Source: Aldehydirespirator sp965220645 | GTDB lineage: Bacteria; Actinomycetota; Acidimicrobiia; Acidimicrobiales; Aldehydirespiratoraceae | Assembly: GCA_965220645.1 (NCBI GenBank) | Contig: OZ244836.1 | Location: 186,001 to 250,000 of the forward strand | DNA: 64,000 nucleotides | Direction of reading: 5' to 3' | Shown here: positions 52,125 through 60,899 of the stretch, in pieces | Layout: every line of letters begins with the position of its first letter | How positions within the stretch are numbered: position 1 is the stretch's first letter | Made by a program: the position numbers and the translations under genes | Notes under the pieces: generated by a model | The model's input: the letters and a program-made list of their open reading frames with translations, nothing else | The model's database searches: none | What the model was told of the DNA's origin: nothing

Positions 52125-53236
52125 CCGCCAAGACATACACCAAACAGGAACAGGAGCCGGCATCGTCGGAGGTCACCGAGGTGGCATCCGGGGTGTTGCG
52201 GTTGCAGCTGCCCATAAGCATGCCGGGCCTCGGACACGTCAACTGCTACGCGCTGATCGACTCCGACGGCGTGGCTCTGGTAGATCCGGGACTGCCCGGT
52301 GAGGAGTCGTGGGCCGCGTTGTGCGACCGGCTCCGGCAGGCCGGCATACCCCTGCGGCGGGTGCACACGACCATCGTTACCCACTCCCACCCGGATCACT
52401 ACGGGGGCAGCCACCAGCTGCGGGAGGAGACAGGCGCCGAACTGCTGGCTCATGCCGCGTTCACGTCCAGCCCCGCGGCCGATGACGCCAACGCCGACAT
52501 TGACCTGGAACTGCTGGAGTTGGACCCCGACGCGCTGGTCGAGTTGTGGAAGGGAAAGCTGCAGGAACGGGGCCACACCCCCTGGGGCACCCGGCGCGAG
52601 CCACCGCCCGACGAGGCCATCAGGCTCTTCATCCAGACCGACCTCGCGGGCCGGGCGCCCCGCTTCAGGGTGCCGGAGCCGACCATCCGTGTCGCCGACG
52701 GTGACGCCGTGCGACTAGCGGGACGCGATTGGTTCGCGGTGCACACTCCCGGCCACACCACCGACCACTTGTGCCTGTGGGATCCGATCGAGGGCGTGCT
52801 GCTGTCGGGCGACCACGTGCTGCCCACAATCACGCCCCACATCGCGGGCTCGACCGACATCGACGACCCGCTCGCGGCCTTCTTCGAGTCCCTGGAACGG
52901 GTGGGTGCCTTCGAGGGCGTCAACCTGTGCCTTCCCGCCCACGGCCATCCCTTCGCGGACCTGCGGGGTCGCACAGCCAGCATCCGCCGCCACCATGTCG
53001 AGCGACTCGACCACCTGAGGGCGGCGGCATCCGAGCTCGGCAACGCCCCGGTGGAGGCCTACATGAAGGAGCTGTTCACCGAGCGGTCCTGGGGCGACAT
53101 GGCCGCCAGCGAGACGTTCGCGCATCTGGAACACCTGCGTGTGATCGGCGAGGCCGACAGCAATCGCGATTCCGACGGCCTGCTGCGCTACGAATTGAGG
53201 GAACCCGAGCCCCTCGGGTGCGGTCCCGGGGCCTGA
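52121..53236 (+). CDS. metallo-beta-lactamase fold hydrolase
   Basis: 371 aa from ATG 52121 (overlap ATGA with orn). Zinc motif THSHPDHYGG, then VHTPGHTTDHLCLW and LPAHGHPF. A C-terminal winged-helix-like segment (about 300-365) matches the LACTB2-type family. Possible thioesterase, nuclease or glyoxalase-like activity; substrate unknown. Confidence 0.87.
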   Translation: MTAKTYTKQEQEPASSEVTEVASGVLRLQLPISMPGLGHVNCYALIDSDGVALVDPGLPGEESWAALCDRLRQAGIPLRRVHTTIVTHSHPDHYGGSHQLREETGAELLAHAAFTSSPAADDANADIDLELLELDPDALVELWKGKLQERGHTPWGTRREPPPDEAIRLFIQTDLAGRAPRFRVPEPTIRVADGDAVRLAGRDWFAVHTPGHTTDHLCLWDPIEGVLLSGDHVLPTITPHIAGSTDIDDPLAAFFESLERVGAFEGVNLCLPAHGHPFADLRGRTASIRRHHVERLDHLRAAASELGNAPVEAYMKELFTERSWGDMAASETFAHLEHLRVIGEADSNRDSDGLLRYELREPEPLGCGPGA

Positions 53237-53273
53237 CCGTCCCGATGCGGACACCTGCACGGTTGGCTAGGTC

Positions 53274-53843
53274 ATGAGAGGCGGACGAAGCGCACGAGCC
53301 GCCATCCGAGCACGCCTATCGCCAGTCCGAGCACGGCTGATCATCGGTCTTGCGGCGGTGCTGGCCGCGACCGCGGTCGCATTCGTTGTGGAGAGCGGCT
53401 TCTCGCCCGATGTTTCCGACGGCACCAATGTGTCCGACCTCACCTTTGACCGCTTCGACGGCGGCACCGGCACCATCGCCGACTACGCAGGCACGCCGCT
53501 GGTGGTGAACTTCTTCGCTTCGTGGTGCCCGCCCTGTGTGAGGGAGATGCCGGAGTTCCAGGAAGTCTTCGAGAGCCTCGACGGACAGGTGGCGTTCCTC
53601 GGGCTCTCGCAGGACCAATCGGAGCAGGCCGCCCTCAACCTGGTGGAGTCCGCGGGCGTCACCTACGACGTGGGGTGGGATCTCGACCTCGAGGTGTACC
53701 GGGCGACCGGGAGCATCGCCATGCCCACCACCGCGTTCGTATCACCCTCCGGAGAGCTGGTCGACACCTTCGCCGGAGTGCTAGACGCCGAGTCGCTGAC
53801 CGAGCGCATCGAGAATGCGCTCGGCGTTCCAGCTAGAACGTAG
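53274..53843 (+). CDS. TlpA-like membrane-tethered thioredoxin
   Basis: 189 aa from ATG 53274. An N-terminal anchor at about 21-41 places the domain outside. Active site WCPPC at 84-88 in VVNFFASWCPPCVREMPEF, with the cis-Pro in IAMPTTAFVSP. Keeps cysteines reduced for cytochrome or lipoprotein maturation, driven by the CcdA protein that follows. Confidence 0.92.
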   Translation: MRGGRSARAAIRARLSPVRARLIIGLAAVLAATAVAFVVESGFSPDVSDGTNVSDLTFDRFDGGTGTIADYAGTPLVVNFFASWCPPCVREMPEFQEVFESLDGQVAFLGLSQDQSEQAALNLVESAGVTYDVGWDLDLEVYRATGSIAMPTTAFVSPSGELVDTFAGVLDAESLTERIENALGVPART

Positions 53844-53847
53844 AACC

Positions 53848-54984
53848 GTGGACCTGGCCGCGCTCGCCTACCCCTTCTCGCTGGGGCTCGTCGCGGCATT
53901 CAACCCGTGCGGCTTCGCCCTGCTGCCCGCATACCTGGGGTACTTCATAGGCGTGGAGCAGTCCGGGGACTCCCAGCCGACCTCGGGTGCCAAGGCGCTG
54001 GGCGCGATGTTGCGGGCAATGATGGTGGCCCTCACGCTCACCGCCGGTTTCGTGGTCGTGTTCGGCGCCTTCGGCGCGCTGTTCGAGACGGTGCTCAGCC
54101 AGGGCACCGTGCTCGACCGCATCGGCTACGTGACCATCGTCATCGGTGTGATCATGGCGCTTCTCGGCGTGTGGCTCCTGACCGGCCGGGCCGTCAACCT
54201 GCGGCTGCCGAAGATGAGCCGGGGCACCGGCAGCCGGCGCCTGGGGTCGGTGTTCATGTTCGGTGTCAGTTACGCGGTGGTGTCGCTGTCGTGCACGATC
54301 GGCCTGTTCATCGCGGCGGTCGCAACCAGCTTCTCGGCCGACGGCCTGGCCAACGGCACCGCCAACTTCATCGCCTACGGGATCGGCATGGGCGCGGTCA
54401 TCACGTTCCTGACCCTGGCCCTGGCCCTGGCCCGCACCAGCGTCGTCGGTGCGATGCGCCGGATGTTCCGCTGGATCAACCCGATCTCGGGTCTGGTGCT
54501 GATCGCGTCCGGCGTCTACGTCGCCAACTACGGCTGGTGGGAACTGCAGGTGATCGACAATCCCCGGGCCAACAACGTCCTGGTCGAGAAGTTCACCGAG
54601 TTCCAGGCGGCGGTCAGCAACTGGATCGACGACACCACCGCAGAACGCCTCGGCGTCCTGTGCGCTCTTGGAGTTCTCGGCGCCCTACTGATGGGCTGGC
54701 GCCAGGGCGAGACCAGCGTGATCCTGCGCCGCTCGGTGACCGCGATCTATGTGGCGCTGTACCTGGTGGTGGAGTTCTACTTCAACCGGGCCGACTTCGT
54801 GGTCCTGCCGGTGCTGCGCTTCCTGGCGGGATGGCCGCTGCGGGTCGGTCACTGGTTCACCGATCCGGTTCGCTTCGGAGTCCCGCTGGAAGTCCTGTTC
54901 ACGGCCCTGGTCCTCTGGATCGCCTGGCACTGGATTGGACGGGTCAGGTCGCGACGGACTGCAGCGTGGGCTTCTCAGCGCTGA
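53848..54984 (+). CDS. ccdA: CcdA/DsbD-type thiol electron transporter
   Basis: 378 aa from GTG 53848. Cysteines in FNPCGFALLPAYL (C21) and VSLSCTIGLFIA are the redox pair that moves electrons across the membrane. Six core segments are followed by extra C-terminal membrane segments. Coupled to the TlpA-like gene (4-nt gap). Confidence 0.9.
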   Translation: MDLAALAYPFSLGLVAAFNPCGFALLPAYLGYFIGVEQSGDSQPTSGAKALGAMLRAMMVALTLTAGFVVVFGAFGALFETVLSQGTVLDRIGYVTIVIGVIMALLGVWLLTGRAVNLRLPKMSRGTGSRRLGSVFMFGVSYAVVSLSCTIGLFIAAVATSFSADGLANGTANFIAYGIGMGAVITFLTLALALARTSVVGAMRRMFRWINPISGLVLIASGVYVANYGWWELQVIDNPRANNVLVEKFTEFQAAVSNWIDDTTAERLGVLCALGVLGALLMGWRQGETSVILRRSVTAIYVALYLVVEFYFNRADFVVLPVLRFLAGWPLRVGHWFTDPVRFGVPLEVLFTALVLWIAWHWIGRVRSRRTAAWASQR

Positions 54985-55577
54985 TCGCCCATCCGGGCGT
55001 AGACGAGGTGTGCGAGCTGCGCAGCCGGTTCGGGCTGATGGCGTTCCACGGCGGGAACCTGGAGCGCACCACCGACGTGATAGCCCACGAGGTCGCGCTG
55101 CGCAGCGGGTCCTCTCTGTACGCGGTGATCCAGCACGCCCCGCTGCGGGAGCACGTGCCCTCCATCACCATCCGACCCGAGCACTCCGCCAGGCTCCAAG
55201 AGTTCCTCGACCATGTCCACACGGTGATAGCCGTGCACGGCTACGGGCGTGAGACCCAGTTCTGGAACGTGCTGCTAGGGGGCCGCAATCGGGCGCTGGC
55301 CAGCCATCTGGCCGAGCATCTGCGGGCCACGCTGCCGGAGGCGTTCGGGGTTGTGGACGACCTCGAGCAGATCCCACGAGGTCTGCGGGGACTGCACGAG
55401 GCAAACCCGGTGAATCTGCCCGCCAACGCCGGAGTGCAGCTGGAACTGCCCCCCACCATCCGCTGGAACAAGCAGGCCCGCAACTGGTCCGACCACGACG
55501 GCACCCCGCGGGCCCCCCAGGTCGGCACCCTCATCGACGCGCTCGCCGGAGCGGTCGAAGCCTGGACCGCGCCGTAA
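54966..55577 (+). CDS. poly-gamma-glutamate hydrolase family protein
   Basis: 203 aa from GTG 54966. Shows FGLMAFHGGNLERTTDVIA, the HGG..E zinc motif of PghP-like gamma-polyglutamate hydrolases, and VIAVHGYGRETQFW. No signal peptide. Overlaps the ccdA end by 19 nt. Natural substrate unclear; phage and host versions exist. Confidence 0.78.
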   Translation: MGFSALIAHPGVDEVCELRSRFGLMAFHGGNLERTTDVIAHEVALRSGSSLYAVIQHAPLREHVPSITIRPEHSARLQEFLDHVHTVIAVHGYGRETQFWNVLLGGRNRALASHLAEHLRATLPEAFGVVDDLEQIPRGLRGLHEANPVNLPANAGVQLELPPTIRWNKQARNWSDHDGTPRAPQVGTLIDALAGAVEAWTAP

Positions 55578-55599
55578 GCGGCTCGGGACTTGCCGTATC

Positions 55600-55649
55600 T
55601 CCCGCTCTTGTTCGCTGCGCTCATGGGCCGCTCGGCCCACGGCCTCGCC
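55600..55649 (-). repeat. dispersed 50-bp repeat, copy 3
   Basis: Same core as copies 1 and 2. It lies between the plus-strand hydrolase end and the pdxH stop (55687), just beyond the stop in the minus orientation. Confidence 0.8.
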
Positions 55650-55686
55650 CGTATGAGCCAGATTTCTTCGCCGACCCGCTCGGCCT

Positions 55687-56337
55687 CTAGGGGGCGAGGC
55701 GCTCGATCACCCAGTTCGCACCAGGCGTAGAGTCCGACCGCCGGTAGCGCAGGCGGTCGTGCAGTCGACTGCGACGGCCCTGCCAGAATTCCACGGTTTG
55801 GGGCCGTACCAGGTAGCCGCCCCAATGCTGGGGCCTCGGCACCGCGGACTCCGGGGCGAACCGAGCTTCGGTCTCGGCAGTGAGACGCTCCAGTTCGGCC
55901 CGGTCGGCGATCACCCGGGACTGCGGCGAGGCGCACGCGGCGATCTGGGCGCCGCGGGGCCGCGACCCGAAGTAGGCGTCACTCTCGTCGTCGGGCAGGT
56001 GATCAACTGTGCCAACCACCCGCACCTGGCGCTCGACCGGATGCCACAGGAAGCACAGCGCGGACCGGCCCGAGGCATCCAGGTCCAGGCCCTTGGGTGA
56101 GCGGCGGTTGGTGTGGAACACGAAGCCACGCTCGTCGAGCCCCTTGAGCAGTACCGCCCGGGCCGCAGGCCAGCCGTCGGCGTCGGTAGTGGCCAGGATG
56201 ACGGCGTTGACGTCGTAGGGCTTCGCCGCCAGCCACTCATCGAACCAGCGCCTGAACTGCACGATGGGATCGTCGGCGACATGCTCCTCGCTCAGTCCGA
56301 CCTCGGAGTACTGCTCGCGCATCTGGGCAAGGTCCAT
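55687..56337 (-). CDS. pdxH: pyridoxamine 5'-phosphate oxidase
   Basis: 216 aa from ATG 56337. FMN-binding pattern: RAVLLKGLDERGFVFHTNRRSPKG, ALCFLWHPVERQVRVVGTV, SRPRGAQIAACASPQSRVI, and C-terminal VEFWQGRRSRLHDRLRYRR. Makes pyridoxal phosphate, the cofactor of SelA and others. Confidence 0.96.
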   Translation of the reverse strand: MDLAQMREQYSEVGLSEEHVADDPIVQFRRWFDEWLAAKPYDVNAVILATTDADGWPAARAVLLKGLDERGFVFHTNRRSPKGLDLDASGRSALCFLWHPVERQVRVVGTVDHLPDDESDAYFGSRPRGAQIAACASPQSRVIADRAELERLTAETEARFAPESAVPRPQHWGGYLVRPQTVEFWQGRRSRLHDRLRYRRSDSTPGANWVIERLAP

Positions 56338-56382
56338 GTCCCGACTCTACGAGCGTCAACCCTGCGCCAGTAGGTTGCCCCG

Positions 56383-56769
56383 GTGCGCGCCGCCCCTTCA
56401 CTCGTCGTCGCTTGCGGTGGAGTGGCCGGCGCGGCTGCTCGTTGGGCGATCATCGACGCCGTCGGCTACGACGGCGGCTTCGGTTGGGGGCTGCTCGGGG
56501 TCAACACGGCGGGCTCACTGCTGCTCGGGGTGGCCGTATTCGCCACGGCTACCAGCGGGCGTGACTGGTTGCGGCTGGGACTTGGAGTGGGCTTCTGCGG
56601 CAGCTTCACCACCTTCTCGTCGTTCGCGGCGGTCGCAGCCGAGCTCGGCCGGAACGGGAATTGGGCATCGGCCGCAGCGTTCGTCCTGCTGACAGTGGCC
56701 GCCGCGGTTGTCGCGCTGGTCGCAGGAGGCGCGACGGCGCGCCTCGTGATCCAGAGCCGCACATCTTGA
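56383..56769 (+). CDS. crcB: CrcB/Fluc fluoride channel subunit 1
   Basis: 128 aa from GTG 56383. Four membrane segments; NTAGSLLLGV and GFCGSFTTFSSFA carry the conserved Asn and the TTFSSF Phe box. Exports fluoride as a dual-topology dimer. It overlaps the second crcB gene. Confidence 0.9.
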   Translation: MRAAPSLVVACGGVAGAAARWAIIDAVGYDGGFGWGLLGVNTAGSLLLGVAVFATATSGRDWLRLGLGVGFCGSFTTFSSFAAVAAELGRNGNWASAAAFVLLTVAAAVVALVAGGATARLVIQSRTS

Positions 56770-57089
56770 CCGCCGTGCTGTTCGGCCTGGCCGCGGGAGC
56801 CGGCACGCTGCTCCGATGGCAGGCGGGGCGCCTGTTGCCGCGGCCGCTGGCCACTCTGGCGGTCAACGTGGCCGGTGCCTTCGCCCTGGGATTGCTCACC
56901 GGCGTCGGCGATCCCGCCCTGACAGTGGTCGGGGCCGGAGGGCTGGGCGCCCTCACCACGTTCTCCACGGTGGCCGACGACATCCGCTCTCTGTGGACGA
57001 CAAGAGCAGCTGCGGCTGTGGCCTACGTGGCCGCCACGCTGGTCCTCGGGCTCGGCGCGGCGGCTGCCGGCCTGGCTGCGGCCGGCTAG
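56766..57089 (+). CDS. crcB: CrcB/Fluc fluoride channel subunit 2
   Basis: 107 aa from TTG 56766 (GTG 56775 alternative), overlapping the first crcB. VNVAGAFALGLLTG and GGLGALTTFSTV keep the channel residues. Paired genes usually form a heterodimeric channel with fixed topology. Confidence 0.88.
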   Translation: MTAVLFGLAAGAGTLLRWQAGRLLPRPLATLAVNVAGAFALGLLTGVGDPALTVVGAGGLGALTTFSTVADDIRSLWTTRAAAAVAYVAATLVLGLGAAAAGLAAAG

Positions 57090-57156
57090 TTGCAGCGAGC
57101 CACCAGCCAGAAGCCCGTGCCGGCTAGTTGCGGCGAGCCACCAGCCAGAAGCCCGT
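57081..57156. repeat. 38-bp tandem duplication at convergent stop codons
   Basis: Two 38-bp units (GCCGGCTAGTTGC...) differing at one base. The first contains the crcB stop, the second the stop of the convergent methyltransferase. Both genes remain intact. Confidence 0.85.
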
Positions 57157-57759
57157 GCCGGCGTAGCTACCGGTGGCCGACCAGCGGCCGGGCAGGAGAT
57201 CCATCACCTCATTGGGATGGAAGTAGATCGGGGTCTCGTCGCCCATGGTGCTGATCCACACGAACTGGCCTTCGGGGGCCAGCACCCGGTCATAGGAGGC
57301 CGCGAACATGAACATGTTCACCAGCACCATCACCGCGACCGAGTCGGTCGCCAACGGCAACGCGCTGGCATCGGCCCGCACGAAGGGCGCTACCGCCGGA
57401 TCGGCAAGGGCAAGCATCTTCGGTGACAGGTCCAACGCGGCGGCCACCGGACGGCGGGCCGCGATGCGCTCGGTAGCAGCCCCGGTTCCGCAGCCGACCT
57501 CCACCAGTCGCCCCGGCGCCAAGTCTCCCCGATCCAGCGCATCCTCCAGCGGCGCCATCCGCACGTCGCGGCTGTGATCGGCGTGCCAGCCCACGCTCAG
57601 CTCGTCGAAGACGCCGGCCACGAACGATGCCCGCTCCGGCGACCAGCCGTCGCCGCCGGAGATCTGCCGGGTGACAGTTCGCATGGGGTGATCCGAGCCG
57701 AACTGCGCTGGCTTGATCACGTCGCGCACTGGATCGATCCAGGTGATGGTTCCAGCCAT
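57124..57759 (-). CDS. class I SAM-dependent methyltransferase
   Basis: 211 aa from ATG 57759. SAM motif LVEVGCGTGAATERI, post-I VAAALDLSPKMLAL, and MVLVNMFMFAASYDRVLAPEG. Methyltransferase-11 type; substrate unknown. Downstream of serS on the same strand (24-nt gap). Confidence 0.87.
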   Translation of the reverse strand: MAGTITWIDPVRDVIKPAQFGSDHPMRTVTRQISGGDGWSPERASFVAGVFDELSVGWHADHSRDVRMAPLEDALDRGDLAPGRLVEVGCGTGAATERIAARRPVAAALDLSPKMLALADPAVAPFVRADASALPLATDSVAVMVLVNMFMFAASYDRVLAPEGQFVWISTMGDETPIYFHPNEVMDLLPGRWSATGSYAGTGFWLVARRN

Positions 57760-57783
57760 GCCAGCTCCCTGAGACGGATCTGT

Positions 57784-59070
57784 TCAGCGGCGGCCGATGA
57801 CGGTCAGGCCGCCCATGTAGGGCTGCAACGCCTCGGGGACGGCCACTGAGCCGTCGGGCCGGCGGTAGGTCTCCACCAGCGCGGCCCAGACCCGGGGCAC
57901 GGCCAGACCCGACCCGTTGAGGCTGTGCACCATCTGGGTGCGCCCCCCGGCAGTCGGGCGATAACGGATGTTCGCCCGCCGGGTCTGGTAGTCCCGGCAC
58001 CACGACACGCTCGACACCTCCAGCCAACGGTCGGCCCCGGGGGCGTATGCCTCGATGTCGAACGTCCGGGCCGAGGCATCGCCCAGATCGGCGGTGCACA
58101 GGTCGAGAATCCGGTAGGCCAGGCCGAGATCGGCGATGGCCCGCTCGGCCCGATCGAGGATCTCGCCGTGGATGTCGCCGGCCTGCTCGGGGGTGCAGAA
58201 CCCGTACAGCTCCACCTTGTCGAACTCGTGGACTCGCAACAGCCCGCGGGTGTCGCGGCCCGCGGAGCCCGCCTCGCGGCGGAAACACGACGTGTGGCCC
58301 ATGAGCCTCACCGGCAGGTCGGGCTCTTCGACGATCTCGCCCGACAGCAGCGAGGTCAAGGGCACCTCGGCCGTGGGAATGGCCCACAGGCCATCGCGCT
58401 CGAGGTGATAGGCGTCGTCGGAGAACTTGGGCAGATGGCCGGTGCTGGTCATGGTCTCGGTGCGCACCAGCGTCGGCGGCCGGATCTCCTCGTACAGGTC
58501 ACGATTGCGGTCGAGCCCGTAGTCGATAAGGGCCCGCACCAGTCGGGCCCCAAGCCCGCGGTACAGGACGAACATCGCGCCCGACATGCGTACCGCCCGG
58601 TCGACGTCGAGGATGCCGAGGTCGGTACCGATGTCCCAGTGCGGCACCCGCTGGTGTTCTCCGTAGGAGTCGGGGTCATAGCCGGCCATGCGCACCACGA
58701 CGTTGTCATCGGGGCCGGCACCGTCGGGACAGTCGTCAGCCGGCATGTTGGGCACGAACAGCAGGATCCGCTGGATCCACTGCGAGAGCTGGTCGGCCTC
58801 GGCAGCCAACTCGTCGATGCGGGCGCCCAACTCCCGGCTGCGGGCCCGCAGATCCTCGGCCTCGTCGGCTCGGCCGTCGCGATGCATGGCACCGACCTCG
58901 GCTGAGATGCGTTTCACCTCCGCCCTCAGCTCATCGGCCTCGCTGACGGTGGCTCGACGGCGCTCATCGTGGACGATGACCTGGTCCAGGGGCGCGGTGG
59001 GCTCGCCCCGCCGGGCCACGGCGCCCTTCACAGTCTCGAGTTCGCTCCTAAGCAAGCGCAGGTCGAGCAC
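57784..59070 (-). CDS. serS: seryl-tRNA synthetase
   Basis: 428 aa from GTG 59070 (VLDLRLLRSELE). The N-terminal coiled-coil arm is at about 25-100. Class II motifs: GHTSCFRREAGSAGRDTRGL (motif 2) and C-terminal NGSGLAVPRVWAALVETYRR (motif 3). Besides tRNA-Ser it also charges tRNA(Sec) before SelA acts. Confidence 0.96.
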   Translation of the reverse strand: MLDLRLLRSELETVKGAVARRGEPTAPLDQVIVHDERRRATVSEADELRAEVKRISAEVGAMHRDGRADEAEDLRARSRELGARIDELAAEADQLSQWIQRILLFVPNMPADDCPDGAGPDDNVVVRMAGYDPDSYGEHQRVPHWDIGTDLGILDVDRAVRMSGAMFVLYRGLGARLVRALIDYGLDRNRDLYEEIRPPTLVRTETMTSTGHLPKFSDDAYHLERDGLWAIPTAEVPLTSLLSGEIVEEPDLPVRLMGHTSCFRREAGSAGRDTRGLLRVHEFDKVELYGFCTPEQAGDIHGEILDRAERAIADLGLAYRILDLCTADLGDASARTFDIEAYAPGADRWLEVSSVSWCRDYQTRRANIRYRPTAGGRTQMVHSLNGSGLAVPRVWAALVETYRRPDGSVAVPEALQPYMGGLTVIGRR

Positions 59071-59290
59071 GCCGCAGACGGTACCGGCTCCAACCCGCTT
59101 TCGCGAGAACCTCACCCGCCGTTCTCATGTACTCCAGATCGTCGTTTTGCACACCTGTGGAAGACCTGTCATGATGGCTAGTCCCAACCGGTGCCAGCCA
59201 CTGACCCACAACTCCGGCAGGCGCGGCCCCAGAGCCAGCCCGCACGGTGTGGACGGTCCCAGTGGCACCAGCTGATGGGACCTGAGAAAC

Positions 59291-60859
59291 ATGACACGCA
59301 CAGACCAATCAAAGATCCGCAGACCAAAGTATGAGCCCACCAGCCGGGAGCGATTAGTTCTCGATCAAGTCGAGAACCCGCGCTACGACCGGCAGATCGT
59401 CAACGGCCTGGACCCGTTCATCAACAACGGCGCGCCTGAAGACATGCACGGCTTCTACACCCCCGTTGAGCTGTCCAACCTTCAGAAGCTCCGCGAGACC
59501 GACCGCGATGTCGAAGCCCGCATGCCCGTGAAGATCACACGTCACTACTTCGAGATGGCCAGGACCAGCCCGGCCCTGCAGAGGCTCGTCAAGGCCTCAC
59601 CGGACGAGACCGCCGACCTCGAGGGCGAGGAGGACCCGGCGGGCCAGCTCGACTACAGCCCGGTCGAAGGGCTGCTCCACAAGTACGAGATGGCCCTGCT
59701 GTACGTCATCTCCACATGCTCGGCCCACTGCCGGTTCTGCTACCGGGAGGAGCTGATCGCCCGCAAGGACATTGAGCGGGCCGACGGCAGCGTCAAGAAG
59801 AAGGGCCTCGCGAAGCTCAAGGAGGTGACCGACTACATACGGGTCCACAATGCGGCGGTTGAGGCCAACGGCGGCAAGCATCCTGATACGGGTCGACCCA
59901 AACTGCGCGAGATCCTGCTCTCGGGCGGCGATCCGATGGTTCTGCCCAACTCCAAGCTCGCCGGCTGGTTCACAGGGCTGGCCGAGGCTGGCGCGGAGGT
60001 CATCCGGGTGGGCACCAAGGAGCTCGCGTTCCATCCCGACCGCTTCGACGACGCCTTCATGGCCATGCTGGACCAATTCCACGAGGTATACCCGGACGTC
60101 ACGCTGCGACTGATGGTTCACTTCAACCATCCCGACGAGTTGCTGGCCAAGGACAGCGACGGCAACTACATCACGGAAGGCAACGGCTCCTACAAGTGGA
60201 ACCCCCGCACCCGGCGCGCCGTCGACGAGGTCGTGTCCCGGGGCTGGATCAGCGTCGAGAACCAGTCCCCGATCATCCGGGGCGTCAACGACGACGCCGA
60301 CGCGCTGCGCATCCTGCAGCGCACCCTCAAGGCGGCAGGAATCGAGAACCACTACTTCTTCGGCGGACGCAACATCGTCGCCTACAAGGCGTTCAACGTC
60401 CCGATCGAGACGGCGTGGCGCATTCTCAACGAGTCCCAGCAGGGACTGTCGGGAGTGGAGGCCCACGCCCGGCTCACGGTCGTGCACTTCAAGGGCAAGA
60501 CCGAGGTGGTCGCAGTCACCGACGAGCCGATCCCTGGCCTGCCGGGCGCCGAGGACGGGATGGTGATCTTCAAGGTGCTGCGCAGCCCCGCCGACGCCAG
60601 CGAGCGGGGCAGGACGGCCATTGCCGGCCGCAACCCGGAAGCGCTGTGGTTCGACGACTACGTAGACCGGGTCATCCTCGATGAGGCCGGCCTCTTCGAC
60701 TACTACCGGCGCCCCCAGCGGGTCAGCGCCCCGCCCAAGGAAGGGTCAGCGCCCAAGGAAGGCTCGCCCGCCGCGAGCGGGTCTCGCCGCACGCCGGCGC
60801 AGCGCCACCGCGACGAGGAGATCCACAAGCAGCGCACCCCCATCCAGCGCAGCGCCTGA
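59291..60859 (+). CDS. KamA-family radical SAM aminomutase
   Basis: 522 aa from ATG 59291. Radical SAM cysteines C143, C147 and C150 in CSAHCRFC; SAM-binding EILLSGGDPMVL follows; PLP region near IENHYFFGGRN. Similar to lysine 2,3-aminomutase, which makes beta-lysine (an osmolyte), but the extended N-terminus and C-terminal basic tail (RRTPAQRHRDEEIH) differ. Substrate not certain. Confidence 0.87.
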   Translation: MTRTDQSKIRRPKYEPTSRERLVLDQVENPRYDRQIVNGLDPFINNGAPEDMHGFYTPVELSNLQKLRETDRDVEARMPVKITRHYFEMARTSPALQRLVKASPDETADLEGEEDPAGQLDYSPVEGLLHKYEMALLYVISTCSAHCRFCYREELIARKDIERADGSVKKKGLAKLKEVTDYIRVHNAAVEANGGKHPDTGRPKLREILLSGGDPMVLPNSKLAGWFTGLAEAGAEVIRVGTKELAFHPDRFDDAFMAMLDQFHEVYPDVTLRLMVHFNHPDELLAKDSDGNYITEGNGSYKWNPRTRRAVDEVVSRGWISVENQSPIIRGVNDDADALRILQRTLKAAGIENHYFFGGRNIVAYKAFNVPIETAWRILNESQQGLSGVEAHARLTVVHFKGKTEVVAVTDEPIPGLPGAEDGMVIFKVLRSPADASERGRTAIAGRNPEALWFDDYVDRVILDEAGLFDYYRRPQRVSAPPKEGSAPKEGSPAASGSRRTPAQRHRDEEIHKQRTPIQRSA

Positions 60860-60899
60860 TCCCGGCCGCGCCCGATCCCAGCTCTTGATCCCGCTGGCG

